Source: an uncultured Bordetella sp. | GTDB lineage: Bacteria; Pseudomonadota; Gammaproteobacteria; Burkholderiales; Burkholderiaceae_B | DNA length: 6,098 nt | Direction of reading: 5' to 3' | NCBI GenBank assembly: GCA_937881145.1 | Contig: CALGFL010000466.1 | Coordinates: 1-6,098, forward strand | In this document: one piece after another, positions 1 through 6,098 of the stretch | Layout of the letters: each line of letters opens with the position of its first letter | Numbering within the stretch: the stretch's first letter is position 1 | Notes under the pieces: model-generated | Database searches by the model: none | What the model was told of the DNA's origin: nothing | What the model saw: the letters and a program-made list of their open reading frames with translations, nothing else | Made by a program: the position numbers and the translations under genes

Positions 1-625
1 GCTGCAGCGCAGCGACGACCCCGAAATGCTGTCGTTCATTCTCTTTTTCGGCATCGGCCAGATGCTCACGGCGGTCACGATGCTGCTGTTCGGCGCGGAC
101 CAGCGCTCGCTGCCCGAGGACGCGCTGGGCAGCGGCAGCCTGGGACTGTTCGGCCAGGAGTTCCCCGATAGCTGGTGGTGGGCCGCGGGCGTGAGCCTGA
201 CCGCGCTCGCCCTGCTGTGGCTGTACTTCTCGCGCACGCGCCTGGGCTATGCGACACGCGCCGTGATGGCCGAACGCGACGAAGCGGTCGCGACCGGCAT
301 CGACGTGCGCCGCGTGTCGGCGATCGCTTTCGTCGCGGGTCTCGCCCTTGCGGGCATTGCGGGCGTGTTCGTGCCGTATCTGCTCGGCTCGGTGTCGCCC
401 GATCTGGGCGACGGCCTGACCACTACCGCATTCGCCATCGTGATCATCGGCTCGCTCGGCAACCCGCTGGGCACCATCGTGGGCGGCCTGGTGTTCGGCC
501 TGGGCACGATGCTGATGCAAACCTACTATTCGTCGTGGTCGAACGTGGTGCCCTACGCGCTGCTCCTGATCATCGTACTCATTCGTCCTTCGGGTCTGCT
601 CGGAAAGGCGGTGCGTCTTGCTTAA
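1..625 (+). CDS. livH: HAAT-family ABC transporter permease LivH (5' end missing)
   Basis: Inner-membrane permease of a branched-chain-amino-acid-type ABC importer; it pairs with LivM to form the substrate channel. The frame is open from base 2, so the gene starts outside the window and the ATG at 26 is internal. About 208 residues are visible against roughly 290 usual for the family, so some 80-90 N-terminal residues are missing. Counting from the ATG at 26, hydrophobic segments lie near residues 1-23, 50-68, 97-122, 132-168 and 173-188. Residues 69-94 (RTRLGYATRAV onward) form the cytoplasmic loop that contacts the ATPases. The family motif GSLGNPLGTIVGG is at 142-154, and the end IRPSGLLGK is typical of LivH. 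The stop at 623-625 overlaps livM by 8 nt. Substrate (Leu/Ile/Val, other amino acids, amides, urea or aromatic acids) cannot be decided from the permease alone. Confidence 0.93.
   Translation, partial: LQRSDDPEMLSFILFFGIGQMLTAVTMLLFGADQRSLPEDALGSGSLGLFGQEFPDSWWWAAGVSLTALALLWLYFSRTRLGYATRAVMAERDEAVATGIDVRRVSAIAFVAGLALAGIAGVFVPYLLGSVSPDLGDGLTTTAFAIVIIGSLGNPLGTIVGGLVFGLGTMLMQTYYSSWSNVVPYALLLIIVLIRPSGLLGKAVRLA
602..608 (+). promoter_or_regulatory. Shine-Dalgarno that fixes the TTG start of livM
   Basis: GGAAAGG lies inside the last codons of livH, 9 nt before the TTG at 618. No ATG or GTG in the livM frame has a comparable site nearby, so this sequence is the main reason to accept a TTG start and an 8-nt overlap with livH. 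Confidence 0.55.
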
Positions 626-1574
626 TTCAACTTCGACTCAAAACGGTTCGGCCGCGCCGAACCGCCTGCGCACGAGCATCATCCTGCTCGTGGTGCTGGC
701 CGCGGTTTTTCTCGTCGCGCCGCACCTCTACGCCAACCAGTCCCTGGTGTTCACGATCATGACGTTCATCGTGCTCGCACAAGGGCTCAACCTGCTGTAT
801 GGCTTCACCGGCTACCTGCCTTTCGGCTATGTGGGGTTTTTTGGCAGTGGCGCCTACGCGACCTCGCTGCTGGTGCTGCACACCCACTTGCCGGTGCTGG
901 TCTGTGTCGCCGGCGGCGGGCTCGCAGCGGCCCTGATCGGCGTCATACTCGGGCCGCTGCTGCGCTTGTCGGGTGCCTACTTTTCGATCGCCAATCTCGC
1001 GGCGTCGCAGATCCTTTTCTTCGTCGTGTCCAACCCGGATCTGGCCGATATCACGGGGGGGCCGTACGGGCTGAAGATCGAGCAAGTCTATGATCCGGCA
1101 GCGAGCTATTACTGCATGCTCGTCGTGCTGCTCGTCGCGTGCGGGCTGGCGGCCTACTTCCGCTCGTCCGGCTTCGGCATGGCGCTGCGCGCGATCAAGC
1201 AAGATCCGGTGAGCGCGGCCATGGCGGGCCTGAACGTGGTGCGCCATCGCCTGATCGCATGGCTGGTCTCGGCCCTGATAGCGGGCTTGGCGGGCGGCGT
1301 CTACGCATGGGGCATCTCGGTGTTCTATCCGGACGCGGTGTTCACCCTGGACTTCTCGGTGTTCGCCATCGTGTTCGCGCTTTTCGGCGGTGTCGGAACC
1401 GTGATCGGCCCCATCGTCGGTGCGGCGCTCCTCTACATCCTCTACTCGGCAATCGGCATCTCCACGCCGCAATACTTCCAGCTCATCTACGGCGGCCTCA
1501 TCGTGCTGCTGGTGCTGTTCCTGCCGGGTGGCCTCCTGTCTCTGCTGCAACGCCGGGGGATCAATGTCTTCTGA
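618..1574 (+). CDS. livM: HAAT-family ABC transporter permease LivM
   Basis: Second inner-membrane permease of the importer, partner of LivH. It has 318 residues, normal for LivM. After a short polar N-terminus (about 1-18) there are repeated hydrophobic segments, near residues 19-36, 42-60, 66-88, 92-113, 120-138, 163-181, 211-233, 245-275 and 286-308. The loop GFGMALRAIKQDP (185-197) is the cytoplasmic coupling region. Typical family signatures are LSGAYFSIANLA (117-128), the GGPYGL segment (147-152) and GGVGTVIGPIVGA (257-269). The start is taken as TTG at 618 because GGAAAGG sits 9 nt upstream and because the reading frame before it lacks a better start. The gene overlaps livH by 8 nt and livG by 11 nt, implying translational coupling. 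The identification as a HAAT permease is firm; the substrate is not known. Confidence 0.93.
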   Translation: MLNSTSTQNGSAAPNRLRTSIILLVVLAAVFLVAPHLYANQSLVFTIMTFIVLAQGLNLLYGFTGYLPFGYVGFFGSGAYATSLLVLHTHLPVLVCVAGGGLAAALIGVILGPLLRLSGAYFSIANLAASQILFFVVSNPDLADITGGPYGLKIEQVYDPAASYYCMLVVLLVACGLAAYFRSSGFGMALRAIKQDPVSAAMAGLNVVRHRLIAWLVSALIAGLAGGVYAWGISVFYPDAVFTLDFSVFAIVFALFGGVGTVIGPIVGAALLYILYSAIGISTPQYFQLIYGGLIVLLVLFLPGGLLSLLQRRGINVF

Positions 1575-2271
1575 ACTGCTACGTCTGGTCGGAGTCCATA
1601 AGCACTTCGGCGCACAAGTCGTCCTGAACGACGTCAACTTCTCGGTTTCGCCCGGCGAAATCGTCGGGCTCGTCGGCCCGAACGGCTCGGGCAAGACGAC
1701 CACGATCAACGTGATCTCGGGCCTGCTGCAGGCCGACCAGGGCGAGGTCGACTTCCAGGGCCACAAGATCAATCGCCTGCCCATGCACCGGCGCTCGCAC
1801 CTGGGCATCAACCGCACCTTCCAGGTGCCCAAGGTATTTCGCGACATGACCGCGCGCGAGAATATCGAGGTGGCCGCGCGCGCCGTGCACCTGCCCATGT
1901 CCGAGATCGATCCGATCCTGCACGACATCGGTCTCCTGGAGCTGGCATCGCGCAACGCGGGTTCGTTGACCGTGAACCAGCAGAAGCTGCTCGACCTGGG
2001 GCGCGCCCTCGCGACCCGGCCCAAGCTGCTGCTCGTGGACGAAATCGGCGCGGGCCTGAGTCCGGCCGAACTGCACGTGATCGCCGATCTGCTGAAAAAG
2101 CTGTCGGCGCGCGGCATCGCCATGGTCGTGGTCGAGCACTTGCTTGAATTTCTCAACCGCATCACCGAACGCGTGATCGTGCTGGGCGCGGGGCGGATGC
2201 TGTTCGAAGGACCGCTTTCGGCCGCGTCGCGCGACCCGGAGGTGATCGCGGCATTTATTGGAGTGGCATGA
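1564..2271 (+). CDS. livG: HAAT-family ABC transporter ATPase LivG
   Basis: Cytoplasmic ATPase that, with LivF, powers the LivHM importer. The ATG at 1564 lies inside the end of livM (11-nt overlap) and is preceded closely by GGGGGA (1555-1560); the protein is 235 residues, slightly short for LivG (about 250). Walker A GPNGSGKTT is at residues 38-46, Q-loop Q87 in NRTFQ, Walker B LLLVDE at 155-160, and the switch histidine H192. Two segments are unusual. The ABC signature reads LTVNQ (135-139) instead of LSGGQ or the common LivG form with YGQQ, and Walker B is followed by Ile (DEI) instead of Pro. DE followed by a small aliphatic residue does occur in a subgroup of LivG-like ATPases, so this may be a lineage trait, not decay. 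The frame is open upstream to 1420, but that stretch is out-of-frame livM sequence and is not part of the gene. The stop overlaps the livF start as ATGA. Confidence 0.92.
   Translation: MSSELLRLVGVHKHFGAQVVLNDVNFSVSPGEIVGLVGPNGSGKTTTINVISGLLQADQGEVDFQGHKINRLPMHRRSHLGINRTFQVPKVFRDMTARENIEVAARAVHLPMSEIDPILHDIGLLELASRNAGSLTVNQQKLLDLGRALATRPKLLLVDEIGAGLSPAELHVIADLLKKLSARGIAMVVVEHLLEFLNRITERVIVLGAGRMLFEGPLSAASRDPEVIAAFIGVA
2260..2263 (+). promoter_or_regulatory. Shine-Dalgarno of livF
   Basis: GGAG is 4 nt from the ATG at 2268 and 7 nt from the ATG at 2271. The spacing favours the second ATG, which would shorten LivF by one Met; both starts overlap or touch the livG stop. Confidence 0.5.
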
Positions 2272-2975
2272 TGTCGGCATCCCTGAAAATCGAAGGCGTC
2301 CAGGCCGGATACGGTGCGATGCAAGTGCTCTGGGGTGTCGACATGCAGGTCGATCCGGGACAGACCGTGCTGCTGCTGGGCGCGAACAGCGCAGGCAAGA
2401 CCACCTTGCTGCGCACGCTGATCGGCCTTTTGCCCTGCCGGGGCGGCAGCATCCTGCTCGATGGCGAGCGCATCGACACGCTGCGGCCCGACCAGCGCAT
2501 CAAGCGCGGCATCGCGTTCATGTCGGAACTCGGCGTGTTTCCCACGCTGTCGATCGACGAGAACATCGCCCTGGGCGGCTATTTCATGCCCGAGGCCAAG
2601 ATACGCCAACGCAAGGAAGCGCTGTTCGAGCTCTTTCCCGCGCTGGCGTCCAAGCGGCGCGCGGCCGCTGCCAGCCTGTCCGGCGGGCAGCGCAAGATGC
2701 TCGGTATCGCGAAGGTGCTGATCGCCGAGCCGCGGCTTTTGCTGATGGACGAGCCCTCCTCGGGGCTTGCGCCGGTCTTCGTGAAAAACGTGATCGATGC
2801 GCTGCGCGCGACCATCGGCGACGGCACGTCGCTCTTGATTGCCGAGCAGAACATCGCCTTCCTGGATCTGGCCGATCGCGGGTATCTGCTCGACCACGGC
2901 AAGGTGCGGATTTCGGGTACGCGCGCCGAACTCGAAGCCAGCGACGCCGTGCGCGAGACTTATTTCGGGCTTTGA
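2268..2975 (+). CDS. livF: HAAT-family ABC transporter ATPase LivF
   Basis: Second cytoplasmic ATPase of the importer. It is 235 residues (234 if the second of two adjacent ATGs is used), which is the usual LivF size. Walker A is GANSAGKTT (38-46; the fourth residue is Ser where Gly is usual). The Q-loop position holds Glu (E87 in FMSELG), as is common in LivF. The signature LSGGQ is at 137-141, Walker B LLLMDEP at 157-163, and the D-loop SGLAP at 165-169. The switch position carries Gln (IAEQN, Q194) instead of His, a family hallmark of LivF. The ending DRGYLLDHGKVRISG matches LivF C-termini. The start overlaps the livG stop by 4 nt. This is the last gene of the operon: a strong hairpin begins 24 nt after the stop. 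Confidence 0.94.
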   Translation: MMSASLKIEGVQAGYGAMQVLWGVDMQVDPGQTVLLLGANSAGKTTLLRTLIGLLPCRGGSILLDGERIDTLRPDQRIKRGIAFMSELGVFPTLSIDENIALGGYFMPEAKIRQRKEALFELFPALASKRRAAAASLSGGQRKMLGIAKVLIAEPRLLLMDEPSSGLAPVFVKNVIDALRATIGDGTSLLIAEQNIAFLDLADRGYLLDHGKVRISGTRAELEASDAVRETYFGL

Positions 2976-2998
2976 CCTTCGTCCGGCGGACGATTCCG

Positions 2999-3020
2999 GG
3001 GCGCCGATTCGTCGGCGCCC
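2999..3020 (+). terminator. Strong hairpin after livF, possible terminator
   Basis: A perfect 9-bp stem (GGGCGCCGA / TCGGCGCCC) closes a TTCG loop, with one more possible G-U pair outside. It lies 24 nt after the livF stop. The bases that follow (TCGATGGATTT) are not a real T-tract, so it is not a textbook intrinsic terminator; it may act with Rho or protect the 3' end of the liv mRNA. Confidence 0.4.
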
Positions 3021-3036
3021 TCGATGGATTTGGGCC

Positions 3037-3064
3037 GGGCGACGCTCGCCGGGCGACGCTCGCC
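3037..3064. repeat. Perfect 14-bp tandem duplication
   Basis: GGGCGACGCTCGCC occurs twice head to tail (3037-3050 and 3051-3064), and the two bases before the first copy (CC) extend the periodicity. Each unit is itself a small inverted repeat (GGCGA, CGC loop, TCGCC), so the RNA could form two short hairpins in a row, or one longer one between copies. It sits just after the livF hairpin and may belong to the transcript end. Confidence 0.75.
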
Positions 3065-3141
3065 AAGCCGCCTGGCGTTGTCGCAAATATGCCCCGGCAA
3101 GATCGATATTACAAATTAGAGAAAGACAGAACGAAAAACTC

Positions 3142-3150
3142 GACGATAAT
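3142..3150 (+). promoter_or_regulatory. Candidate -10 element for the c-di-GMP gene
   Basis: GATAAT (3145-3150) differs from the sigma-70 -10 consensus in one base and lies in the most AT-rich stretch of the window, 240 nt before the enzyme start. No good TTGACA-like element is found at 16-18 nt. The overlapping GACGATAA (3142-3149) is one mismatch from the sigma-28 -10 GCCGATAA, with only a weak upstream partner (GAAAGACA, 3121-3128, 13 nt away where 11 is usual). Either reading is tentative. Confidence 0.22.
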
Positions 3151-3167
3151 GGTGGGTTATTCCGAGA

Positions 3168-3193
3168 GTTCGGGCGTGCGCGTCGCCCCGAAC
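3168..3193 (+). other. Hairpin in the leader region
   Basis: GTTCGGG (3168-3174) pairs perfectly with CCCGAAC (3187-3193); after a one-base bulge (C3186) two more pairs close a seven-base loop. A short T-run (3206-3209) follows 12 nt later, too far for a standard intrinsic terminator. It could be a leader structure of the downstream transcript or an operator-like inverted repeat. Confidence 0.35.
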
Positions 3194-3292
3194 AATCAAA
3201 TCCCGTTTTAGCTCAATAAGTCAGACACTCCCGCTTGTCGGCATCGACCTTGCGGAAAGAAAAAGCGGCCGTCAGAGCCGAACAAACATAGC

Positions 3293-3299
3293 AAGGAGA
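3293..3299 (+). promoter_or_regulatory. Near-consensus Shine-Dalgarno before the short ORF
   Basis: AAGGAGA ends 6-7 nt before an ATG at 3306, an ideal spacing. It is the best ribosome-binding site in the window and far better than the one before the GGDEF-EAL start at 3390. It therefore argues that translation begins at 3306. Confidence 0.6.
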
Positions 3300-3305
3300 C
3301 ACCCC

Positions 3306-3368
3306 ATGTCCGGAACCCCTCTTCCGGCTTCGTGTATTTCCCATTGTTCTTGCGTAAAGCGGCCCTGA
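3306..3368 (+). CDS. Candidate 20-residue Cys-containing leader peptide
   Basis: The ORF encodes 20 residues, with the Cys/His cluster CISHCSC at residues 10-16 followed by VKRP. I do not recognise it. Support is mainly the AAGGAGA Shine-Dalgarno with ideal spacing and the position 21 nt before the GGDEF-EAL start. An inverted repeat (CCGGAA 3310-3315, TTCCGG 3322-3327) falls just after its start codon, and a second (CGGCC 3360-3364, GGCCG 3369-3373) has the TGA stop in its loop. It is in the same reading frame as the downstream enzyme; only the TGA at 3366-3368 separates them and no other stop intervenes. It could be a regulatory leader peptide whose translation is coupled to the enzyme, a small functional protein, or the true N-terminus of the enzyme interrupted by a nonsense change. 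The sequence alone does not decide. Confidence 0.42.
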   Translation: MSGTPLPASCISHCSCVKRP

Positions 3369-3389
3369 GGCCGACTGAGCGACAGAACG

Positions 3390-5140
3390 ATGGACAGAAA
3401 TTCGACGCATACCTACTCGAAGGCAAAGCATGACAGCTCGGCACTGCTCGAAGCTGTCGTGGGCGCGTTGCCGGTAGGCCTCTCGGTTCAGGATAGCGAA
3501 GGCCGCCTGCTCGTACTCAACGAACAAGCCGCCCTCGCCATTGGCGACAAGATCACGCACCTGCGCGGTAGCATTCCGTTTGGCGTGCGCCAGGCGACAC
3601 CCGAGCAGATTGCGCAGCGGCGCGAACGCTTTTTGAAGCGCCTGGGCGGCAGCGAGACATGGCTGCACGAACGCGTCGTTACGATCGAGAACAAACCGCA
3701 CACGTTGCTCGTGACCGGCTGGCCTGTCGAAGTCGGCGAGGAAAGGATGCTGGTCTCCACGAGCATCGACATCACCGAACGCAAGCGCTTCGAAGAAGAG
3801 CTCAAGTTTCTCGCCTTTCACGACCAACTGACGGGCCTGCCGAACCGGATCCTGATCCAGAAGCGCGTCGATGCGGCGATGCTGGACCGCGCCGACGGCG
3901 AGATGTTCGCGCTTGCGTTCATCGATCTGGACAACTTCAAAAGCATCAACGATTATTACGGCCACATGATAGGCGACGAGCTGCTGCGCGCCGTGGCCAA
4001 GCGCATCGCAGGCCAGACGCGCCCTTGCGATACGCTTGCCAGAATCAGCGGCGACGAGTTTTTGCTGCTGATCGACCCGCTCGAAGACCCGCGACAGCTG
4101 CCGCGACTGATGGATCGCATTACCAGCGCGATGAAAGAGCCGTTTCTCATCGAAGGGCACGAATTGCTGACTTCGGCGACCATCGGCGCCAGCATATTCC
4201 CGCTGCACGGCCAGACCTACGACACCCTGCAGCGCTGCGCCGACAGCGCGATGTATCACGCCAAATCCATCCGCAAAGGGTCGGCCTGCTGTTTCGACCT
4301 GGCGATGAACGATGCGATGATCGCGCGCATGAGCATGGAGCAGCGTCTGCGCACCGCGGTTCGAGGCCGGCACTTCCGCACCTATCTGCAGCCCAAGATT
4401 TCGATCAAGCTGGGCAAGATCATAGGTTTCGAAGCGCTCGTGCGCTGGATAGAAGACGGTGCCCAAGTGATGGGCCCGAGCGAGTTCATCGCCCTGGCGA
4501 CCGAGCTCGGCCTCATCGACGCCATCACCCATTTCGTGCTGGACGACGTAGCCAATTGCCTGTCGCAGTTTCAAAGCCGCTTCGGCGAGAACGTCTCGAT
4601 CAGCATCAACATCGCGGCCCGGCAGGCCAGCGATGTGCCTTTCATGAGCTCGCTGATCGACAGCCTGCAAGCCGAAGGCCTCACCACCTCGATCATCCTG
4701 GAACTGACGGAAGACGCGCTTGTCACCGAGCGCTTCCAGAATCAGGTCTTGCCGCGCCTGCGCGAGATGGGCGTGCGCGTCTCCATCGACGACTTCGGCA
4801 CGGGCTTCTCTTCGCTCTCCACGCTGGCGGACATCACGGCCGACGAAATCAAAGTCGACCGCACTTTCATCTCGTCGATCCACGAACGGCCCCGCAGCCA
4901 AGGCATACTCAAGGCCATCGAGTCGTTATGCCAGGCGCTCAAGATCGAGGTCGTCGCCGAAGGCGTGGAGACGCAAGAAGAACTGACTTACCTTGAAGAG
5001 CACACCTCGATCCAGCTCGTTCAAGGTTATTACTTCAGCGCGCCGCAGAGCATCGAGTCGCTGCTCGAGACTTTCGGTTCCAGCGACGGCGGCTTGAAAT
5101 CCCTCTCGCTGGATGAATTTCTCGCCGCGATCATGAACAA

Positions 5141-5144
<4 letters not shown>
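3390..5144 (+). CDS. PAS-GGDEF-EAL cyclic-di-GMP enzyme (probable phosphodiesterase)
   Basis: Soluble 584-residue protein that makes and/or degrades the second messenger c-di-GMP; no signal peptide or membrane segment is seen. An N-terminal PAS sensor (about 17-130) ends in the usual SIDITERKRFEEELK linker. The GGDEF domain (about 137-300) has the opening HDQLTGLPNR (144-153), Mg-binding FIDLDNFK (177-184), an intact RxxD inhibitory site (R211, D214), and an active-site motif SGDEF (220-224), with Ser replacing the first Gly. The EAL domain (about 315-565) keeps the residues known to be needed for phosphodiesterase activity: E348 in EALVRW, N407, E438/E441 in ELTE, D467-D468 in DDFGTG, K488, E524/E527 in EGVE, and Q545. 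Hydrolysis of c-di-GMP is therefore strongly predicted; cyclase activity is possible, since some SGDEF proteins are active. The ATG at 3390 has only a weak ribosome-binding site (GAG, 3377-3379), but the PAS domain begins soon after and no better internal start exists. A short polar tail (562-584) follows EAL. The PAS ligand is unknown. Confidence 0.93.

Positions 5145-6098
<954 letters not shown>

Larger units (their letters stand above)
2976..3389. other. 414-nt intergenic region: operon end plus leader of the c-di-GMP gene
   Basis: No full-size gene fits here. Its left part (to about 3075) is GC-rich and holds a hairpin and a tandem repeat, suiting the end of the liv transcript. From about 3100 to 3160 it turns AT-rich, the likely promoter zone of the downstream gene. 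The right part holds a second hairpin (3168-3193) and a 20-codon ORF with a strong ribosome-binding site (3306-3368). If transcription starts near 3155, the leader of the GGDEF-EAL mRNA would be roughly 230 nt, long enough for structured control. I see no tRNA and no recognisable riboswitch. Confidence 0.6.

Noticed and set aside
1420..1563. Earlier ATG giving a 283-residue LivG
   Set aside because: The added 48 residues are Ser/Arg/Cys-rich out-of-frame livM sequence, and ABC ATPases of this family start close to the ATG at 1564.
627..3086. Open frame of 819 codons on the minus strand across livM, livG and livF
   Set aside because: It lies opposite three clear genes, is Arg/Gln/His-rich and low in order, and shows no family features. 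Long antisense frames are normal in GC-rich coding DNA.
3074..3087. Sigma-54 promoter at TGGCGTTGTCGCA
   Set aside because: The GG-to-GC distance is wrong for the -24/-12 pattern.
2258..3211. Plus-strand frame of 317 codons overlapping livF
   Set aside because: It is out of frame with LivF over most of its length, Arg/Ala-rich, and has no recognisable motif.
3100..3389. Cyclic-di-GMP riboswitch (GEMM type) in the leader of the c-di-GMP gene
   Set aside because: I looked for the conserved two-helix layout with its tetraloop and receptor and did not see it. A covariance-model search would settle this.
3360..3389. Selenocysteine insertion at the TGA of the short ORF
   Set aside because: The inverted repeat has the TGA in its loop, while a bacterial SECIS hairpin lies directly after it. 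No suitable stem follows.
3213..4901. Open frame of 562 codons on the minus strand across the GGDEF-EAL gene
   Set aside because: It is the shadow of the real gene: its composition mirrors third-position GC bias and no domain is recognisable.
3659..4996. Plus-strand frame of 445 codons inside the GGDEF-EAL gene
   Set aside because: It is an alternate frame of a gene with every catalytic motif intact; low-complexity Arg/His/Ala composition.

Overview
This is a GC-rich window (low AT except around 3100-3160) from a proteobacterium. The codon choice, the style of the Liv proteins and of the class I DAHP synthase, and the soluble PAS-GGDEF-EAL protein fit a Burkholderiaceae-type beta-proteobacterium such as Burkholderia, Paraburkholderia or Caballeronia. 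That placement is inference from general familiarity, not from a search.

Layout. Positions 1-2975 (+) hold the 3' part of a branched-chain-amino-acid-type (HAAT family) ABC importer operon: livH (5' end cut by the window), livM, livG and livF. Every junction overlaps (8, 11 and 4 nt), so the four genes are almost certainly co-transcribed and translationally coupled. No periplasmic binding protein gene lies in the window; it should be upstream or elsewhere. Positions 2976-3389 form a 414-nt non-coding stretch. It holds a strong hairpin with a TTCG loop just after livF, a perfect 14-bp tandem repeat, an AT-rich probable promoter zone, a second hairpin, and a very short ORF (3306-3368, 20 codons, three Cys) behind a near-perfect Shine-Dalgarno sequence. 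Positions 3390-5144 (+) encode a 584-residue PAS-GGDEF-EAL cyclic-di-GMP enzyme. Positions 5157-6098 (-) hold most of a class I DAHP synthase (first step of aromatic amino acid synthesis), converging on the GGDEF-EAL gene with only 12 nt between the stop codons; its N-terminus runs off the right edge.

Functionally there are three units: amino acid (or related small molecule) uptake, c-di-GMP turnover, and shikimate pathway entry. Nothing directly shows that they work together. The least ordinary part is the leader of the c-di-GMP gene. The short ORF has a much better ribosome-binding site than the enzyme gene itself, is in the same frame as it with a single TGA at its end, and its Shine-Dalgarno can pair with two alternative upstream and downstream segments. 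This could be a leader-peptide control device, or the remains of a longer N-terminus. A second point is that the two ATPases LivG and LivF carry complementary deviations, which predict one consensus and one degenerate ATP site.
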